A stretch of DNA of 23,942 nt from a virus. Each line of letters opens with the position of its first letter. The first letter of the stretch is position 1. Of the stretch, positions 21,873 to 23,942 are shown piece after piece. The position numbers were made by a program, and so were the translations under genes. The notes under the pieces were generated by a model. It saw only the letters and a program-made list of their open reading frames with translations, was not told the DNA's origin and did not search any database. The DNA is taken from the IMG/VR virus record IMGVR_UViG_3300007734_000498, positions 1 to 23,942 of that record. One strand, 5' to 3'.

Positions 21873-23131
21873 ATTGCCTCTACTTCGTTTATGCGTTGCC
21901 CGATCCATACCATCACAGGCACTGCCATGCTGTTGCCCAATGCTTTGTACCTTGGCCCGTCTGGAGTGGGTTTGTTTTTGCTTTTTTTCTTTTTACTTTT
22001 GATGTCGGTGTAGTTGTCAGGAAATCCTTGGAGTCTCTCGCATTCCTTTGGCGAGAGTCTGCGTACTGCCATTGCTTGCATCACCACAGGCTCATGCCCA
22101 TGCGTTTCACGCCGCAATGTGCCTGTCATGTCGTGTTCAATGTTCATCACACTGCCGCCTTGATCCATTAAACATACCGCCATCGGATTCTTGGCTTGCA
22201 GGGTTTGCGTGACATCAACATTAGTTTGCGGTTGCGACATCTGACCGCTGAATGCAATGGGTTGCGCCACGCCATGCTGATCAGCCTTGGTAAGGCATGG
22301 CGCAATGTCATACATTGGCTCTGTGGCGTTGCCACCGTTCTCAGGCTTGCGCCCAATCCAATTGCCAGGTATGCCGTAGGCTGGCACAAACATTGGACAA
22401 CCAGCATTAACGTGTTGATTTTCCAAGCCCATCTTTGTACCAAATGTTGTATCCAATGTGCTGCTTATTTCGGCAGGCCATTGCGTACAAGCAATCATCG
22501 GATGCTCTACGTCAACCCCACCTGTTCCAATGCTTGCTTTAATTGTGGGGGCAACACTTTGCCTCTTTTCTCTGCTCGGCGCAGGATGCCCTGACAGGCT
22601 GTGGCGCTCAAAAAGAACCGCTGCGGCAGCTCGCCAGTCTCCAAGGTATCCGACAACGAACACACGGCGGCGGCGCTGTGCCACTCCGAAGTATTGAGCG
22701 TCAAGAACCCTGTATGCGAACCCATACCCGAGTTCTCCCAACGCCCCGAGGAAGACTCCAAAATCTTTTCCTCCGTTAGATGACAGAACGCCAGGGACGT
22801 TCTCCCAGACCAACCATCTGGGCCGATATTTGTCAGCAATGGCAAGATAGGTAAGCATGAGGTTGCCACGCGGGTCATCCAATCCTTTTCTGAGTCCTGC
22901 GACTGAGAATGATTGGCAGGGAGTTCCTCCGACAAGAAGATCGACATTTGATTCAATTGACCACTCCTTAAATTTCGTCATGTCGCCAAGGTTTGGCGTT
23001 TGTGGGTAATGGTGCGCCAGCACCTGAGATGGAAACTTTTCGATCTCCGAATACGCCACTGCCTCCCATCCAAGGGGATGCCATGCTACTGTTGCCGCCT
23101 CAATACCACTGCAAAGTGAGAGATATTTCAT
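21854..23131 (-). CDS. DNA (cytosine-5) methyltransferase
   Basis: This 425-residue protein has all main C5-methyltransferase motifs: I, LSLCSGIEAATVAWHPLGW; IV, GGTPCQSFSVAG with catalytic Cys72; VI, WENVPG (E110-N111-V112); VIII, AQYFGVAQRRRRVFVVG; IX-X, RRLSPKECERLQGFPDNY and GPRYKALGNSMAVPVMVW. The target-recognition region (about 180-355) is of the type found in many phages, and the specificity cannot be read. A Lys-rich insert (SKKKKSKNK) encoded by A-tracts precedes motif X. It probably protects phage DNA from restriction. A terminator lies just upstream and no ribosome site is seen before ATG 23131, so expression may be low. A 149-codon ORF is nested in its +1 frame. Confidence 0.93.
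   Translation of the reverse strand: MKYLSLCSGIEAATVAWHPLGWEAVAYSEIEKFPSQVLAHHYPQTPNLGDMTKFKEWSIESNVDLLVGGTPCQSFSVAGLRKGLDDPRGNLMLTYLAIADKYRPRWLVWENVPGVLSSNGGKDFGVFLGALGELGYGFAYRVLDAQYFGVAQRRRRVFVVGYLGDWRAAAAVLFERHSLSGHPAPSREKRQSVAPTIKASIGTGGVDVEHPMIACTQWPAEISSTLDTTFGTKMGLENQHVNAGCPMFVPAYGIPGNWIGRKPENGGNATEPMYDIAPCLTKADQHGVAQPIAFSGQMSQPQTNVDVTQTLQAKNPMAVCLMDQGGSVMNIEHDMTGTLRRETHGHEPVVMQAMAVRRLSPKECERLQGFPDNYTDIKSKKKKSKNKPTPDGPRYKALGNSMAVPVMVWIGQRINEVEAICKQNK
22507..22956 (-). CDS. Candidate overprinted gene nested in the methyltransferase gene
   Basis: This 149-codon frame lies wholly inside the methyltransferase gene, +1 to it. TTG 22956 lies 7 bases after a perfect AAGGAG (22964-22969); an ATG follows at 22947. 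The product looks protein-like: MNQMSIFLSEELPANHSQSQ, NSGMGSHTGFLTLNTSEWHS, then CSLSDTLETGELPQRFFLSA and ACQGILRRAEKRGKVLPPQL. I recall hypothetical phage proteins with nearly this ending (LSD.LETG..P.R.FLSA.AC.GILRRAEKRGK), which suggests that this frame is conserved. It may be a real overlapping gene or only a by-product of a conserved methyltransferase. No function is known. Confidence 0.45.
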   Translation of the reverse strand: MNQMSIFLSEELPANHSQSQDSEKDWMTRVATSCLPILPLLTNIGPDGWSGRTSLAFCHLTEEKILESSSGRWENSGMGSHTGFLTLNTSEWHSAAAVCSLSDTLETGELPQRFFLSATACQGILRRAEKRGKVLPPQLKQALEQVGLT

Positions 23132-23149
23132 GTTGTATTTTTTTAGAGG

Positions 23150-23178
23150 AAAAAAAACCGCTGGTGCTACCCAGCGGT
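23150..23178 (-). terminator. Intrinsic terminator upstream of the methyltransferase gene
   Basis: On the minus strand ACCGCTGG-GTAGCA-CCAGCGGT forms a perfect 8-bp GC-rich stem followed directly by a run of eight T (23157-23150). It lies after the stop of the 198-residue gene and only about 18 bases before the methyltransferase ATG. It should end most transcripts of the ssDNA-binding gene and limit read-through into the methyltransferase and primase genes. Confidence 0.85.
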
Positions 23179-23194
23179 GCTTAAAGCCGATCAG

Positions 23195-23791
23195 TTAAAA
23201 CATCTCGTCATCAGCCACTGCCGCGGCCATCGCTGACTTCGCTGGCACTGCAACTGGTGGAATGAACGCTGGCCTTGCTGGTGCCACCGGCGCTGGTGCT
23301 GCCTCCTGAGCCGCGTCAGCGTCCATGCCAGCGGGACGGTCGATCCATGACACGATATTGAAGTTCGGGATGCGGGTGGTGCCTTTACCGATCTTTTCCA
23401 GCTTGGAGCCTGCATACTCCAGCACAGGCAACTTGCCAGGGTTGGCGGCCTGCTGCGCCGCACATTCCATGTACAGCTTCTCCAGCCCCATGTTTGGGCC
23501 TACTCCGGAAGATGACCACTCGCACAGGCCAAGAGCCTTGTTGTAGAAGTGGATGATGAATCCGCGCTTGTGGTCAGGTGTCGGCTGTGGGCCTTTCTTA
23601 CCAAGGCTTGCATCGGGTTGCCAATCGCGTACACCAACACCGAGTTGCAGCCAGCCTGTTTGCACTGCATTGATGTCGAAGACAACCTTACCGAGTTGGA
23701 TTTCCTCGCCTTGGTTGTTTGTCCATGCGTTGGCTTGGGGAGAAAAGCGGATGTAGTTTCCATTACCGCCACCAGAAGATAAATTTAGCAT
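23195..23791 (-). CDS. Putative single-stranded-DNA-binding protein
   Basis: This 198-residue protein starts MLNLSSGGGNGNYIRFSPQA. Residues 1-150 are beta-rich with aromatic residues (GWLQLGVGVRDWQPD, HKRGFIIHFYNKALG, TRIPNFNIVSWIDRP), consistent with an OB-like fold. Residues 155-190 are an Ala/Pro-rich flexible linker, and the end is an acidic, hydrophobic tip (ADDEMF) like the SSB C-terminal peptide that binds partner proteins. I recall this block (SSGGG..YIRF.P.AN.W) from phage proteins near replication genes. It would coat ssDNA during replication. The ribosome site is weak. An intrinsic terminator follows the gene. Function is inferred from composition and context. Confidence 0.65.
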   Translation of the reverse strand: MLNLSSGGGNGNYIRFSPQANAWTNNQGEEIQLGKVVFDINAVQTGWLQLGVGVRDWQPDASLGKKGPQPTPDHKRGFIIHFYNKALGLCEWSSSGVGPNMGLEKLYMECAAQQAANPGKLPVLEYAGSKLEKIGKGTTRIPNFNIVSWIDRPAGMDADAAQEAAPAPVAPARPAFIPPVAVPAKSAMAAAVADDEMF

Positions 23792-23825
23792 TTTGCGTTT
23801 CGCTTTCAGAAGTTTAGGGATTGCA

Positions 23826-23942
23826 TTATTGACTCAGACTGCGATCTCTCGCAAGCGTGAGTCCACTTGATACCTTGACCGTGAGTTCGTCCAAGATAAC
23901 TCTTTGTTCCTTTGGCAGTAGCTTTTCCGCTGCCGCAGGAGT
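23826..23942 (-). CDS. Truncated gene at the right edge (C-terminal 38 residues)
   Basis: A minus-strand frame enters from the right edge and ends at TAA (23826-23828). Its visible end reads AAAEKLLPKEQRVILDELTV then KVSSGLTLARDRSLSQ, an amphipathic, protein-like sequence. It ends 34 bases before the ATG of the putative ssDNA-binding gene. The other two minus-strand frames are also open for about 35-45 codons here, so the frame choice rests on amino-acid composition only; one alternative ends nearer 23810. The family is unknown. Confidence 0.4.
   Translation of the reverse strand, partial: TPAAAEKLLPKEQRVILDELTVKVSSGLTLARDRSLSQ

Noticed and set aside
1-23942. tRNA or rRNA genes, integrase and attachment sites
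   Set aside because: No cloverleaf-like segment or recombinase motif was seen; nearly all sequence is taken up by protein genes.

Overview
The window is a stretch of a tailed double-stranded DNA phage (Caudoviricetes), not host chromosome. Every gene I can support lies on the minus strand. Genes are tightly packed, and many junctions are 4-base ATGA overlaps. The host is very probably a Gram-negative bacterium, because there is an Rz/Rz1-type spanin pair and a lipoprotein with a clear lipobox. The perfect E. coli-type DnaA boxes fit a proteobacterium. Portal, capsid and adaptor look like the phage SU10-type families. No tape-measure, tube or sheath gene is visible, which fits a short-tailed (podovirus-like) particle, although the left end of the virion module is cut off. 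No integrase, repressor, tRNA or DNA polymerase was seen.

Read in the direction of transcription (right to left): (1) 23942-18954, DNA metabolism: the end of an unidentified gene, a putative ssDNA-binding protein with an acidic tip, an intrinsic terminator, a C5-cytosine methyltransferase with a protein-like ORF nested in another frame, a primase-helicase fusion, a 9-copy TTCCGATC repeat array with a hairpin, and an unknown 227-aa protein. (2) 18896-16683, packaging: small and large terminase, separated by a 312-bp gap with four perfect DnaA boxes around an AT-rich segment, which may be a replication origin. (3) 16653-8545, head and connector: a small basic protein, a Cys-rich protein, a glycosyltransferase-like protein, a methyltransferase, portal, a small protein, scaffold, major capsid protein, a small conserved protein, a second glycosyltransferase-like protein, the adaptor and a small protein. 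(4) 8515-4936, tail and fibre proteins: a family that seems to start at a non-canonical ATC codon, a fibre protein, a repeat protein, and a fibre with an S74 self-cleaving chaperone. (5) 4939-2456, membrane and lysis: several small membrane proteins, a lipoprotein, a holin candidate, Rz with Rz1 nested inside it, and an M15 endolysin. (6) 2452-1, a jelly-roll protein, a large beta-rich structural protein and a truncated gene.

The observations most worth a second look are the DnaA-box cluster between the terminase genes, the helically phased repeat array next to the primase-helicase gene, the ORF nested in the cytosine methyltransferase with its own Shine-Dalgarno sequence, the probable ATC start codon, and what may be a second overlapping inner-membrane/lipoprotein pair beside the nested Rz/Rz1. 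Product names rest on reading motifs and remembered family patterns; no database search was run.
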